In this document: piece by piece, positions 44,801 through 56,891 of the stretch
Position numbering within the stretch: the first letter of the stretch is position 1
How the letters are laid out: every line of letters starts with the position of its first letter
Assembly: GCA_025765615.1 (NCBI GenBank)
Contig: JAIVFJ010000151.1
Span: 62,001 to 126,000 of the forward strand
Direction: 5' to 3'
Length of the DNA: 64,000 nt
DNA from: Zopfochytrium polystomum
Lineage: Eukaryota; Chytridiomycota; Chytridiomycetes; Chytridiales; Chytridiaceae
Translations under genes and position numbers: made by a program
Notes under the pieces: generated by a model
Told to the model about the DNA's origin: nothing
The model's database searches: none
Seen by the model: only the letters and a program-made list of their open reading frames with translations

Positions 44801-47800
44801 GGACGATCAGGACCTCGATGAGCATTCGACGTTTGGAGGGGCCGGCCTCGCTTCTTCTACCGTCGTCGTGGTGAAGCGGAAAGTCCAGATCCCGCGCGTG
44901 CGCTTTGGATGGCCCGATCTGCAGGTTGACGTACTTATGGAGTGCATTGCTGTTTCGCAAGCGGTCGACGGTTGGTTATCGCAATGTGGTTTTCTTTCTT
45001 TGCCCCTCGATCGCATTGGTGCTGCAGGAATTTACAACTGAGCAAACTCACCGATCGCGAATTCCCCCTTTTTTTTTTCAATATCGTCGAACAATTCGCT
45101 GATATCATGCCCAGATATTCGAAATACGCTCTTCTTCTTAGCCTTCTTGCTACGCCGAATGCGGCGAAACCTGCCCCGATCCGAACAACTGGAACTTGCC
45201 GACACCCTGCAGGCCGTTGTCCTGCGCTCGCGCGCAATGAGCTCGTACTCTTCGCAGCCCGATGACGTGGCGACATCCCTCAGCGGCGCGCTGGTGCGTG
45301 TCGCGCAGACCGGCGGCGTTTCTGCACTGTCAGACTCTTCCGCCAGCGCCGCCACCGGCTCCGGGCTCCCCAGCGTCCCGGTCTTGGTCCGCGGCGTGAT
45401 TGGCGGCATCGACGGCGTGCCGGTTCTTCGGCGCCTGGAGGTTGTGAGGTACAAGTATGGGGGACCGGTCGAGTTTTCGTGATCACTTTAACCCAACTCA
45501 ACCAAACCACCCCGACCGTTTTCGGCTTTTCTTCTCTCGAAACACACACACCCACACAAAAAACAACTTCAAAGACCCCCGGCTAGAAAAGCGACTCTTG
45601 AACGGCCCGCCTCGGAACTAGATGCAACCACGGTCTCCGTGTCGGCCGCCCTCGTCAAGCCAGTGTTCATCGTCGACCCCTCGGCGGCGCGTACCCAGCG
45701 CGCGGAGGCCGCCGCCCCAAAGACGAGGCCTGCGAGAAAAAGCACGCAGCCAAAAGACGCGTTCCTTGTTGCGTCGGGCGACGAAATTTTCGTCGACGTT
45801 GTACTGGCGAATCCGTTCTCGTTCGAGGTCGAGGTGCAGGGAATAGAGCTCATGTGAGTGTTTGCGAGGCCGCCTTACGGTTTCATACCGCCTCCTTGCG
45901 CCTTCCCCGGGGCACTCTGGGAAGCTGCACTGTCCGTTAAAGAGCTTAATAACTAAATGCTGATTCTATGCGTTGCATACACGACGGAATATGAACAATC
46001 ATTACTACCCTCCGACAAAAAAAAAAAAAAACGAAACCAAACACGCAAAAACGAATCAGTACAAGTGGCGTCCCATTCATCGCCTCTCCGCTCGCCTTCA
46101 CCCTTCCCGCGGAAACCCGAAACTTCCCCCTCCGACTGACTGGCATCCCTCGTCTTCCCGAAGCCGACGGCGGTTCGGCGGCGGCGGCGACCTCACCTGC
46201 GCCAGCGCTTCTCCACATCCACGGCTGCCGCGTGCGCATGTTTGGGGGCTGCGTCGAGGAGGACGTGTTTCCCGTGCAGATGGCCTTGGACGATCCCGTC
46301 CGCCGCGCGGCGCTTGGAAAGGACGGCAGGCGTCGGGCCCAGAGGGAGGCCGAGAGGTTTGGGAAGCCGCCGGCCGGGCATGTCGGAAGGACAGCAAGGA
46401 GGGATTGGTAAGTCCATACGCGGGCTTGCTTGGCTCGAAATTTTTGTTAAAACGCTTCGCTCGTCGTGCTTATCTTTCCGCGCACAGGCAGTGGTCGGTT
46501 CAGGTCAAGGTCGTTCCGCCGCAGCCACTGCTGCAGGTTACGCAGAGTGCTGAGGTGGCGCTCGGCGCACTAATGGTGTTTGAAGAAGAGCGGTTCGTGG
46601 AAAAATAACGCCTCGTCGTGATCTTCTCTCCTCCCAACGACCGGAACATTCGAAACAAAGAAACTCTCAAACCTGACCCTGTTGCGTCTCCATCAAATCC
46701 CCAACCCTCAGGTCCGCATTCACGCTAAACATTGAAAACGTCGGCACCACCCACATCAACCACCTCGTCGTCGCCTTTGTCGAACAAATGTCGCCCGACG
46801 CTCCGGCGCCCCCGCCCGCTTCCGACAGCGCCCCGCCGGAAACCCTTGAAGACGTTTACGAGCGCGACGTGCACGCGCGAAACATTCGCGCGTTCTGGCT
46901 GGACTCTCACGTCGGCGGCGGCGGCGTGGAAGCAGCGACTCTAGCAGGAACGGGCGAGGCTGCGGCGCCTTTTGTCTCTCCCGTCACGCGCGGCGTGAGG
47001 AGGTTCAACGTGCCGGTCACGCTGGCGCCGGGCGAAAAGACGCCTGTGCGGATCGGAGTTTACGGGCGCCGTTGGTGGTGAGTGTCAGGGTTGCTAGTGC
47101 ATCGAATTTGTTGCTGGGCTGTTGGACTCCGGCGTCGCCTCCCCTCGCTTTCTTCCCCTCTCGCAGTGTTTGACACATTTTCCCCCCGCACAAACCCCCC
47201 GTATACGGTTCCAGCGTCGGCTGCTCGGTTATCCTCGATTACGCGTCTGTTCCACCAACCCTTCTCGACCAATCCAGTCGGTCGGCGGAAGCCGTGTTTT
47301 TCACCCGCCGCCTCATCGTCCCCGTGGTCCTCACCGTCCACCGACCCCTGCAAGTCCTCAACTTCAACGTCGTACCGCTGCCCCCGCTCCCCACGAACTC
47401 ACGCGGCCCGGCCGCAAAAACCGCCGCCATCGGCGCAGTCGCGGTCGCCGCCGACGGACCGCCGCCGGCGTCCCTCGCCAGCGTGAACCGCGCCCTGTCG
47501 GTCGCTGACATGCTCGTCGAGACTGGCGGTGGCGATGCGGAGCACGACGCTGCAGACATTGGGAGGGCCGTTGCCGTTCCGGCGGCGGCGGCGGCGGCTT
47601 CGCTCGACCGTGCCCGTCTGGACGGGAACGAGTGGTGCCTCGTCACATTTGACGTGCGGAACCTGTGGAGCTCGCCGTTTGAAGTCACGTTCAAGTCGTT
47701 TGGTGGTGAGCGTCTGTCGTTGTCGTGTTTTCCGGGAAGGGGTGGCGTGGGGGTGACACGGCCGATTCAGGCCCTTGCCGTTTGAGCTGATATGTGTGCT

Positions 47801-49936
47801 TGATGGATTTTGCACCAGGTGAGGACGGTGGCGACCTGAGCACGAGCCTTACCACGCTGATTCAGCCGGGAATGACCAAGAGGTTCGTCGCTTCATATGC
47901 TTCTGGAAGATCGCCGAGCTAACCGTTGTTTTTTTTATTTTTTATTTTTTTTTATTTTGGCCTCTATAACAGGGTGCTTCTTCCCCTTAACCGCGTTTAC
48001 CTGCCGACGAACCTGACCGTACATCCCATACCCACGCCGATCGACCGGCAGGTTGTCATGTCGCGTCTGCAGCTGCCGTCGAGCCCGGAAGAGGACCAGC
48101 ACCGCCGCCTGGCATTTTGGCTGCGCGAGGCGCTCTTTGGCGGCGTCGGTCGCTCGCTAGCCGACACCTCGGACCCGGTCATCACGCCGTCTTGGCTGCG
48201 CGAGCACGGCGTCTTGGGAGGCGCAGGACTCTCTGGAGAGCGCGAGCGCCAGCGTGTCAAGGAGCGCGAGCGGCGCGAGGAGGAGGCGCGGATGCGCTGG
48301 ATCCGCGGTGAGACTGCCGGCACTGCCACCGACGCCGCCGGCGCTGTTCGCTGGTGCGGCGGGCGCGTCGAGGGAACGTGGACCGTCGGCCGCGGGCGCT
48401 TCGGCGGCTTGTCCGGCGCGTTCCGAGATTCCGTCGGACTTGCGACCGCCGCCGCCTCCGCGGAAGGTGTGGCCGTGCATCGAGCGGCGCTTCCCGACCC
48501 CGTGGCGCGGACGCTCCTGGACGAGGAGATGACGCAGCTGCTGCTTGCCGAGATGCTCGCGACCGAGGTCGTTGTCAGAAAGTGGCGCGGCAGGAGAAAA
48601 GGCCACTCTGCGGACACCGCGGCGGGCGGGGAGGGAGCGATCGTGCCGCCCGTCGGGACCCGCCGGTGGCGCGTCGCCGCGGGCGACTTTATCATGCTCG
48701 AGTGGATTCTGACGAATCGAACGGGTAAGCGGATGTTTTGTGCGTTCGCACAGGGGACATCTTTTTTCTGTTTCCTTTTTTTTTCTTTTTGTTTTCTTCT
48801 GTGTCTCGGCCCATTTCTTTCTGTTTTCATGCGCTTATAGTGTTTGCTTGACACCAGACGAGCCCATGTTTCTGTCGTTGCGTATGCAGCCGGTGCAAGA
48901 GCTCCACACTGGGTCGCACAGGCCGCTCGCCGCGCCACCACCGGCAACGGCAATGGCGACGGCCCACTCTGCGCCGATGGCCGGCTCTATCCTCGCTGCG
49001 GACGCCGCGGCCGCTGGCGGCGGCGGGAGCGCGTCCGGCGGCAGCCAGGTGAGCTCGCCGACGTCGGCTACCGAGCGGTCGTTCCCGTCGCCCGTCGGCG
49101 GCGCGCCGCCGCCGCTGCCGTCGGCCGTCTTGCGAGGCCCGCAGTACCAGCACTATTCCCACCGCCAGTCCTCGCCGCCTCCGCCACCGCCGCCAGCGAC
49201 GCCGCCGCCGCTGCCAACGTCGTCGTCGTCGTCTTCGTCGTCGTCGGCGCAGCACCAGTTGGCGAGGGCCGGATCGACTGTCGGCGCACTGCCGACAACG
49301 TCAGCTGCGCCGCCGCCGCACAAGCACAGGAGCAGTGGCGGGGCATCGTCGACGCCGCTGGTGCTGCACGCCGGCGCGCTCACCACGGCGGTGGTACCGC
49401 TGCCGCCGCGTCCACGAGGAGGAAATGCCGACAGCGGCGGCGACGGGGAGTCGGCGACGGCGACTGCGACGCATCGCGTGTGTCTCGGGTTCCCTGCGCG
49501 CGGCACGTTCCGGGTGGTTGCGCACGTCGAGGAGGTGTCGCCGTTGGTGGGCGGCGGCGGGTGGTGGTGGTCCAACAACGGCGTGGGGACGGTGGCGGCG
49601 GGTGCGGCGGCGGTGGGATGGGAGCAGGCGGCGATCGAATTGGAGAAGCGGCGGAGCAAAGAGGCGGGTCCGAAGGCGGGGGAAGAGGCTTGGGCCGGGT
49701 CGGTGTGGTGGTGGCGGGGCAAGGGCGACCCGCCGCGCGACTGGGTTCGCGAAGGGTGGGTGGCGCCGCGGCGGCTGCACCGGGTCGGCGGCGTGCGGTG
49801 GCTGCGGGCGGGCGCGGCGGCGGCGGCGGGAGTCGGCGGATCGGGTGTTGCGGGAGCAGCGGGTGAGGAGGCGTTGGATGGGGACGAGGGCGACGGCGAC
49901 CGCGGCGACGTTGGAATTGTGGTCGAGGTGGTGTGA
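41898..49936 (+). CDS. TRS120: TRAPPII complex subunit of the Trs120 / TRAPPC9 family
   Basis: Seventeen exons splice in frame: 41898-42282, 42368-42480, 42657-42734, 42794-42967, 43053-43106, 43174-43485, 43688-44636, 44725-44970, 45115-45448, 45575-45853, 46060-46407, 46488-46592, 46712-47077, 47215-47705, 47819-47882, 47973-48724, 48858-49936; about 2042 residues. The Trs120 pattern is clear: ARVLLVPVPPIKKIVFRRYV, YLNFVTTYD, VIGIGHCEEY, a TPR-like QKLIGDLYLMAGRLDKAMHT, FGWPDLQVDVLMECI, ANPFSFEVEVQGIEL, TSGVPFIASPLAFTLPAETR, and NIENVGTTHINHLVVAF. Role: TRAPPII is a Rab GEF complex at the late Golgi; Trs120 scaffolds it. It is longer than usual (yeast about 1290) through Ser, Gly and Pro-rich inserts (residues 60-125, the Gly tract near 44070-44130, and the last exon). 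Exon 4 reads as family sequence only with three compensating one-base shifts. Confidence 0.85.
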
Positions 49937-50446
49937 GGGAGCGAGGACACTCTTTTCTTTCCTTTTTTTTTTTTCTTTCTTTGTTTGTCCGTCTTGGCCA
50001 GCTCCCTTTTTTTGCTTCGAGGTCTTTTCCCTGTTTCGTCCGGTCAGGCGGTCGGTCTGTCGGCCAAAATCAGTCATTATTGTCCTCCCCTCTCTTTTTC
50101 TTTCCTCCTCTTGCTCTTGCTTGAATGTTTTTTAAAGAGTCTTCGCGGCTTTTGATCTTGGTGTCCGTGGCCGCCTGGGCACGCGCCTTGTTACTTTCTT
50201 ACGCGCTCACAGCGGACGGACGCTGACTGCGGTGGGGCCCCGTGTTGGCTCGTCGTTCTTGTTTCTCTACACTCCACACCACAAAAAGTTGTAATGGTTG
50301 CTGTATTTGCTTCCGTCTGTTTCGTTTTGATAACATTTCCACAGCCCGAAGCAGTAGTGTCTCCCGCTTTTCTCTCTCCCTCTCCCCCCCCTCTCTCTCT
50401 CTCTCTCCCTCTCTCTTTCTCTCTCCCTCTCTCTCTCTCTCTCCCG
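49937..50446. other. short intergenic space between convergent genes
   Basis: T-rich 3' flank of the TRS120-like gene followed by a CT array (about 50385-50444) that abuts the stop codon of the reverse-strand F-box-like gene. Confidence 0.6.
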
Positions 50447-51879
50447 CTAAAAGGGCGGCCAGGGGTGCTTTGAAAAGTACAGGACGGGCCGCGTCACGTC
50501 CGCGTCAGAGTCCGTGTCGTCGTCGTCGTCATCGTCAATGTGATCGTCGTCATCGATCTGATCGCCGCCGCGCATCGCGCCCTGTTCTTGCTGTTGTCGT
50601 TCTTGTTCTTGTCGACCGTCGCCTCCCCGCCCCACCCGCCGCCGCCACCGACCACCACCCGGCCGGCCACCAGCGACCACACCCTCGTCTCCGTCTCCGC
50701 CGTACACCTCAGCGTCCGTCACGTCGCGGTGGAACACGCCGCGGCCCCAGCAGCACCCGCGCACGACGCGGCGCGCCTCGGCGCCCAGCGCGCGCGGGAA
50801 CCGCACGACCGTGATCGCGCCTTCGCCGTCACCCGCCGCCAGGAACGCCTCGACCAGCCGCAGCGTCTGCACCGCCAGGTCGCCCTCCCGCGCCGCCCGG
50901 ACCAGCGACCGCCCCGTCAGCCCCGGGACGCCCAGAGCGGACGCGCGAACGGCGGATTGCGCGAGACGCCGCGTTGTCGGGTGCGCGAGGAGGGAGGACG
51001 TGGACGAGGACGACGACGACGACGACGAGGACGAAGATGACGACGGGAGCCGTCGCGGCGCTGTCGCACCCCTTTGCGCTGACGACGACGGCATGGTCGT
51101 CGTCGTCGTCGTCGTCGTCGACGACGATTCCACCGCCGCCGCCGCCCGCTCGTCGGCGATAAACGCAAGGTCCTCCTCCGACAGCGCAAACGCCCTGTGC
51201 ATGCGCGCCAGCACGCGCGACGCGGCCCACCGCGCGCGCGACACTGCGTCCGCGACCGCGTTGACCGTCGCCGCGTCCGTCGTCGTCGTCGTCGGCGTCG
51301 TCGTCGCTGAAGACGACGACGAGGATGATGGGAACAGGTGCGATAGAGCCAGGTCGTGCGCGGCGGGGCTCAGCGCGAGGGCGCAGGCGGAGAGGAGGAG
51401 CGCGGGGAAGCTGCCGCTGGAGCCGGCGGCGGCGGGAGCGGGAGCGGGCGGCGGAGGTGCACGTGCGGGGGGGTGATTGAAGGTGTAGTTGTAATTGAGG
51501 TGGAGCGGGGGCCGGGTCGTCGTCGTCGTCGTCGCGCGGAAGAGCAGCGGGGCGTTCGACGACGACGTCGACGGTGGAAAAGAAGAGGAAGCAAAAGACG
51601 ACGACGACGACGACAACGACGACGACAACGACGAGGACAACGACGACGCGTGGGCGAGGAACGGGTCGAGGGCGCCGCGGGCGGCGGCGAGCTCTCGGCG
51701 CAGCACGGCGGGCTGCAGGGCGGCGAGGAGCGCGGGCGACGCGTGGGCAAGGCGGACCAGGGCTGGCGCGTCGAGGAGCTGGGCGATGCGGGCGAGCAGC
51801 TCGGGCGGCAGGCGGACGAGAGGAGGAGCAGGAGGCGGTGGTGGATGCGGATGCGGGTGTGGCTGCGGATGCGTCGCAA

Positions 51880-51911
<32 letters not shown>

Positions 51912-52042
51912 AATGCGGCTAATGCTGCTGCTGGTGCTGACGCGCAACTGCTGCTGCTGGCGCTGCTGGTGCAGCTGCCCTTGCCGCCGCCCGCGTCGTC
52001 GTCGCCTTCGCCGTCGCCGTCGCGGCTGCGACTGCGGAGCAT
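50447..52042 (-). CDS. F-box-like protein with Ser and Asp tracts
   Basis: Single-exon frame of 531 codons from ATG 52042 (a TTG precedes it). After an Ala/His/Pro-rich leader, residues about 75-130 read LVRLPPELLARIAQLLDAPA then LVRLAHASPALLAAL, a good F-box core (LPxELLxxI...L..L..L). The middle alternates Ser homopolymers with helical segments (RWAASRVLARMHRAFALSE). A C-terminal island, RGVFHRDVTDAEVYG, precedes an Asp tract and the end VLYFSKHPWPPF. GAC/GTC trinucleotide arrays (about 51000-51130, 51590-51650) encode the tracts. Probable SCF adaptor by motif; substrate unknown. Long opposite-strand frames are a GC effect. Confidence 0.65.
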
Positions 52043-52101
52043 CAAGCTTTGACAAGGGACAGCGTTGTTGGAGACGAGGGCAGAGTAAATAAAACGTCCT
52101 T

Positions 52102-52102
52102 G

Positions 52103-52148
<46 letters not shown>
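52102..52148. repeat. (CA)n microsatellite
   Basis: Uninterrupted CA dinucleotide array in the 5' flank of the reverse-strand F-box-like gene. Confidence 0.95.
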
Positions 52149-52151
<3 letters not shown>

Positions 52152-52380
52152 GTTCTTCGAAGTGTAATCCGCAGCGGCGCGGAAGATGGTTTTGTCAGTT
52201 CTGCCTGCCGTTCCGCAAAGAGAGGTGTACTTCGCAAACCGCAGCATTCGGAAGACGAGAAATCCGCAACTGCAGCGACGAACAATTTGCATTTATTATG
52301 GAATATTGAATGGAGTGTTTCGAACCATTGAATTGAAACTCATCTCCCTCATCTCTCACAGATTCCTCAAATAGCGAGTA

Positions 52381-52620
52381 TCAGCTTGAAGTCGTAATGT
52401 GTCCAAGGCTGGAAAAGTTGCTTTCTACTGAAGCGCTTGTTGCTGGAATTCCACCGTAGTCACAAGCAATGATGGCAAGGACAGGAAAACCTTTTCTCAC
52501 CGATCTCACAAGCTTGGCCTTATCAGTGTTTTGGCGTGCCTGAAGGCAAACAGGAAGATGATAATCCACTACCTTCGACCATTACGGCGGGTCTGTCCTA
52601 GGTTCCTCAAGCCGTTCCTC
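52381..52620 (-). pseudogene. hAT transposase dimerisation-domain fragment
   Basis: The minus strand reads KGFPVLAIIACDYGGIP then ATSASVESNFSSLGHI, which matches the hAT C-terminal signature (fPvLa.iA.dyl.ipaTSa.sEr.FS.ag). Upstream minus-strand sequence (52570-53200) has stops; no catalytic region is recognisable. An old fragment of an hAT DNA transposon. Confidence 0.7.
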
Positions 52621-54597
52621 CAAATACAGTTCCGGCTCGGAGAGGATTTTCGCTCACACCGTAATTCGTCAAAAAACGCATTACAGTTCAGCGACATCAC
52701 ACGTACCATGCGTTCTGAGTTGATTGGAATATGGAAGACAGAATGTCTTCATCCAACTCACTTGCTCCAGATTGCTGGTGCTCTGCTTGTGAGGGACTGA
52801 TCTTATCTGTGTCGGCCAGCTGCGCTGCCTGATACATATCAAATGTTTCTCGAAGCAATGAATGCAATTTTACTCTGAAAACTCATTTCCTTGAAAAATT
52901 CGCGAGCTTCTAACGCGGATCAAGCACCTTAACAAAGGTGAAAGCTAGACTTAGAGTCACACAGTCAAAGAATCTGTACTAACTGAGTGAGAGACAGTAT
53001 GCGGGGCAACAGCTGCTGCTGTAAGTTCCAGTGTTGGATGTGTGGGATTGAATGGGCCAGCTCGTGTGTGAATAACTTTTGGCGGAAGAATCTCGTGCCC
53101 CGAAGGAATAAATCTGTCCAATGCATCATACAGCTTGCTAAACTTTTGTTAAACCAGCAAGAGTTATGGATTGCCTTCCTCAACGAGCTTGTTTGTAGTG
53201 TAAGTAGGGAGCTAGAGTGTTGTTAATCACTGCTTTCGATGATTCAGTGCTAAAATAAGTCACCTTCAAAGGCTATGAAGAGCTTTGATCGAAATCCAGT
53301 CCCTTTCGATTATGCAGGATGTTGATTGACGCACTCTGAGGTTCTGGATTTGATGAGAATGCTCTGGACAGCAATGATGTTGACCTTCCTCAGTTCCATC
53401 CATCTTGTTTCAATGGGGACCTTATGATCCTTTCTCCCAGGTCAATCCGTGAAAGGATTGGTCCAAAAGGAGCGCACTGCAGAGCCTGGATTCAGTTTGG
53501 AGAGAGCTGCTTTGATATATTCTGCTACAGCTGACCTCATTGACACTGTTGTTATTGATGTAACTCTTGTTGCAGCACTGGATGATATGTCCATTGGCAC
53601 ACCTGTTCCTGTGACATTCAGCCTATCTACAGGAAGATTTCTTGGTGCAGCAGAGATCTCAAGTGAAAAAAATACCTGGCGAAGAAACAAACAAACAAAG
53701 GATTGTGAAAAGGTAACTTCTCTCTTGTCTTCTTTCAGAGGTTCTAAGTAAAACATAGTCCTTGCAAAAATCAATTTGCCAAAGCATGGAATGCATCACA
53801 TATCTTCAAGCTCCAGATGATGGTTTTCAGCTCTTTGGTTGGAAGGAAGTTCTATTGCATATTCCTGACTTGCTCTACGAGCGGTGCAGCGAGTTCAACT
53901 TGCTCATTGAAAGCATTCCAGGAGACCCAGAAAAGCATCAACAAGTCAGTTTTGAAACTCCAGAAATCTGAGTCAGCTGCTGTTGCGACAGCTGCTCCAT
54001 CAAAGACATTGAATGTTAGAAGCCATTGACTGAAGTTGTTGGAGTCTCTGTTCAAGATTAGCCATCCAGCAAGGTTAGGATTGTCTGCACCTTTGTGGTT
54101 GAGAGATGAATGCAGAGATGTATAACAGGAGATAGTTTCAGACAGATCATTTGAGATTTGATTCAGCAGACATTTTCACTTTGGACCAGAGAGCATGGCT
54201 GCAATCACTCGTTTCAGTGTTGACCAAGGGCATTTTTGAAATTGAGGCTGCTCTGACAGATGGAGCACATCATGTACCTGTAGCGACACAGACAGCCACT
54301 CTTAATACGGGATCATCAATTTGCAGTACTCACCTGACAAGCATCTCTTTGGTTGATATGTGCCAGCAACAATTGATCCAAGTTTCAGAATTCATGGGTG
54401 CCAGAGAAATTCCTGTAACATCTTGGACAACCAATGGTGCAACTGCAAAGCTTTCTTATTTTCCATACAGGAAAGATACACCAACATCATTTCTTGCTGC
54501 TTTGAGGATGGCCCATGCTGCATATGGCAACCAATTTTGTTGAAGTTGCAGTGTAGAAGGTGACATCGTGAGTGGAGGCAGTGTCGCAAGAAGGTTG
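52621..54597. other. decayed repeat sequence, no recognisable gene
   Basis: Short frames on both strands (for example plus 53449-53751 and 54151-54543) have a protein-like composition but no motif I recognise and are broken by stops. AT-rich relative to host genes. The right edge (54541-54602) is family sequence also present, inverted, at 28576-28680. Confidence 0.35.
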
Positions 54598-54602
54598 AAG
54601 GG

Positions 54603-54641
54603 TGTTATGAATCACCCTCTGGAAATGCCCTGTTCCTGACA
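54603..54641 (+). mobile_element. 39-bp remnant of LTR A with both ends and target duplication
   Basis: TGTTATGAATCACCCTCTGG joined directly to CCTGTTCCTGACA: the two ends of LTR A with about 265-315 bp deleted between them. It is flanked by AAGGG on both sides (54598-54602, 54642-54646). The inverted paralogue near 28595-28615 has the uninterrupted site (GGAAGGGTCGAGG on the reverse strand). Confidence 0.8.
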
Positions 54642-54646
54642 AAGGG

Positions 54647-55590
54647 TCGAGGAACCGAGGCTTGAATTGAGGACTTGTACAAGGGAGTGAGCGTAGCAAG
54701 CAACCAAGGGCAAGTGGGTAAAGAGAGCTTGTTTTAGGGACTGGCAAATTGGAGTGAGAGTGTGTCTTTTTTTTCAATAAGAAACCTCTGCCCAGTTTAT
54801 ACTCCTGCAGGGAGTTGGCCAGTTTTCCTGTTTTGCCTATCTGAACAAGTTGTAAAGTGCTTCAGACAGGACTTTGCTCTGGGGAGGTGTTGTAAACCCC
54901 TTCCCACAGAGGGAGGGTGATTTGAAATCTTCAGGAGCATTTCAAATCAACCAAGTCTGTCCAGAGGTCTGTGTGCAGTGACCAGTCTTCCCACAGAGGA
55001 AAGATGATTTGAAATCATCAGGGGCATTTCAAATCAACCAGTCCCTGGTTCAACATTGGTTCAGACAACAGTCAGCTGACCTGGAGCTGCTTTGAGCTGC
55101 TCTGGTTCAACATTTTTCTGAACCCATTGAGTGTGATTCTAATTGCATTGTCCTTGCCGGCGAAGCCTAGGAAAGTAAAGCTAGAATCGCCGCCGTCTTC
55201 CCCTAACTCTTTTTGTTGGATTCGGGTTAGGCCTTTCGGCTTACCTGACTTAGTGTAAGTTGCATCAGCAGTGGCGACGAGGCCGCTGTCGACATAGGAG
55301 GCTGGCTTCCCAGGCTCAAATCTCAACAAATTTTGAAACTTCTGGAGGGTTTACCACAAGGTTGCCAAATGAAATCAATTGCCAGCATGACTCTTCAGAG
55401 CGCCCCTTCAACTCTCCAAGCCGCTGAAGAACGACCCACTCTTGAGATTTGAGCTTAGGAAACTAGCTTCCCATGTCAACTGCAACCTCGTCACTGATGC
55501 CAATGTGACTTACCCTAAGTCAGGTAAGCTGAAAGGCCTTATCTGAATCCAACAAAAAGAGTTAGGTGAAGATGGAGGTGATTCTAGCTT
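54647..55590. repeat. inverted copy of the 27.4-28.0 kb unit plus a partial second copy
   Basis: 54650-55330 is the reverse complement of about 27380-28005, including the TATA-like box and the ORF fragment (minus strand 55329-55072, KELGEDGGDSSFTFLGFAG). 55440-55590 is a partial plus-strand copy of the same ORF region, so the two form an inverted pair around 55330-55440. The plus copy is cut at 55591 by the next repeat. Confidence 0.65.
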
Positions 55591-56270
55591 TGTGAGACTA
55601 TACTCGCTCCTTTGACCCTGGGATCGACCCTAGAGTGAGGAAAAGCAAATAATAGGCTAAAACTAGCTTTATTGGGCTGTTGTCTAGGGGGTGTTCAACC
55701 CTACTACGTGCCTAGTCCACAAAGTATCCCTACTGATCTGTCTAACTGGGGTTTCAAACGCAAAGAATGAACATTCAGTGGAACAATCCTCTGAAGGATC
55801 GGTGGGGGACCACCAAGTACTCAAGTGGCCGCAGGCCAGTGTGAGGGGAAACGGAAGGGCGCTCCCAAGGGCGCAACACAACCACAGAATAAAGAGAGAG
55901 AAGAGGGAAATGGGGGTTTGTATCTCAGGAACCTCATCTCAAATACAACAGGAGTGGTTAATAACGATGTGACGGACAGGGCGCGATCTAGCACCCCTTG
56001 TTGCAGACGGTGCTGCAGGAGCCCTTGTCTCGCCAGTGACGAGGGAGAGAGAGAGAAGGGAGTCAACTATGTAGGGGTCAGAAGGTCGCCAGCAGGGAAC
56101 TCGCACATGGAAACACTTGGGATTGTACACGCACCCCACTGGGCTGTGTCAGCACAATCACTTAACCAACAGGCTTTATTGCATTGCACTTGTACTCACA
56201 CATCTCACTCTCACAGCAAGAGGACCAAGGCAGGCACTCGTAGATCGAACTCTCAGGTGTCGGGGACTGC
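55591..56270 (-). repeat. unclassified dispersed repeat ending in GTCTCACA
   Basis: Starts (plus strand) with TGTGAGACTATACTCGCTCC, the same terminus as the 7.6-kb block, interrupting an ORF copy after ATTCTAGCTT. Read on the minus strand it has two AATAAAG polyadenylation-like words and a GAGAGTTCGATC word, and corresponds to the region 25140-25770. It lacks any ORF. Probably an LTR or TRIM-like element. Confidence 0.5.
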
Positions 56271-56282
56271 GCAGGGCCCCTG

Positions 56283-56470
56283 TACGCTACATACCAACCA
56301 GCGACCAGATCACAGACATTCTCACAAAACCACTCTCGACGTCTCAGCACTAGCAACTGACCTCACTACTTGGCCTCCAACCCCGCTCTGACCTTTCGAA
56401 CACCCTTTCAGTCGAAGCCTCAGACACTTACACATGCTTTGCATAACAGGTGCTACACCCATGGCCATCG
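56283..56470 (+). pseudogene. 3' tail of copia family B pol (RNase H end)
   Basis: VRYIPTSDQITDILTKPLST is the conserved last motif of copia RNase H. After it come a stop and a short decayed tail, then a G-rich polypurine tract (56472-56480) directly before the LTR at 56481. Everything upstream of this motif is missing. Confidence 0.75.
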
Positions 56471-56480
56471 GGTGGGGGGG

Positions 56481-56891
56481 TGTTAGGCGGAACTGAATGG
56501 TTACAGCAAGAGGCACAAGACAGACCCAAACCTATTGTGACTGTCAGTTATTGTTCTCACGATGCCCATGGGAGAGTGAGCCACCGCCAATGCAGACCTG
56601 GGTGCTGGCTTGCGCTGATGACAAATACTCCGAGTATTAAGTGGGACAGAAACCTGGTGTCAACAGTTTTCCTCCTCCTCTGCTCAAGCAGATAATATAG
56701 GAGAGGTTTTTACCCTGTGCCAGTCACGCTTGCCTAGCAGCTATTACAGCGTGTAAATCATCATCATGTATCAATTATTCATAACAGAGTTTTTCTCTTT
56801 CTCTCCAAGTTGGGGAGAAGGACCATCCTCAAACACACATCTCCACTTCATTCACTCCTTCCACTCACTCACTCAGAGTAGACTGTTTACA
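56481..56891 (+). repeat. 3' LTR of copia family B
   Basis: Begins TGTTAGGCGGAACTG after the polypurine tract and ends GACTGTTTACA, 411 bp. A shorter solo copy is nested in LTR A at 28181-28422. The right flank joins the repeat matching 23130-23300. Confidence 0.8.

Noticed and set aside
49153..52292. Several long frames on the strand opposite the TRS120-like last exon and the F-box-like gene
   Set aside because: GC-rich trinucleotide tracts open all frames; no motif, while the chosen frames carry family motifs and consistent splice sites or an F-box.
53449..54543. Possible genes in the plus strand between the hAT fragment and the 39-bp LTR relic
   Set aside because: Short, stop-broken frames on both strands with no family motif; better read as decayed repeat.
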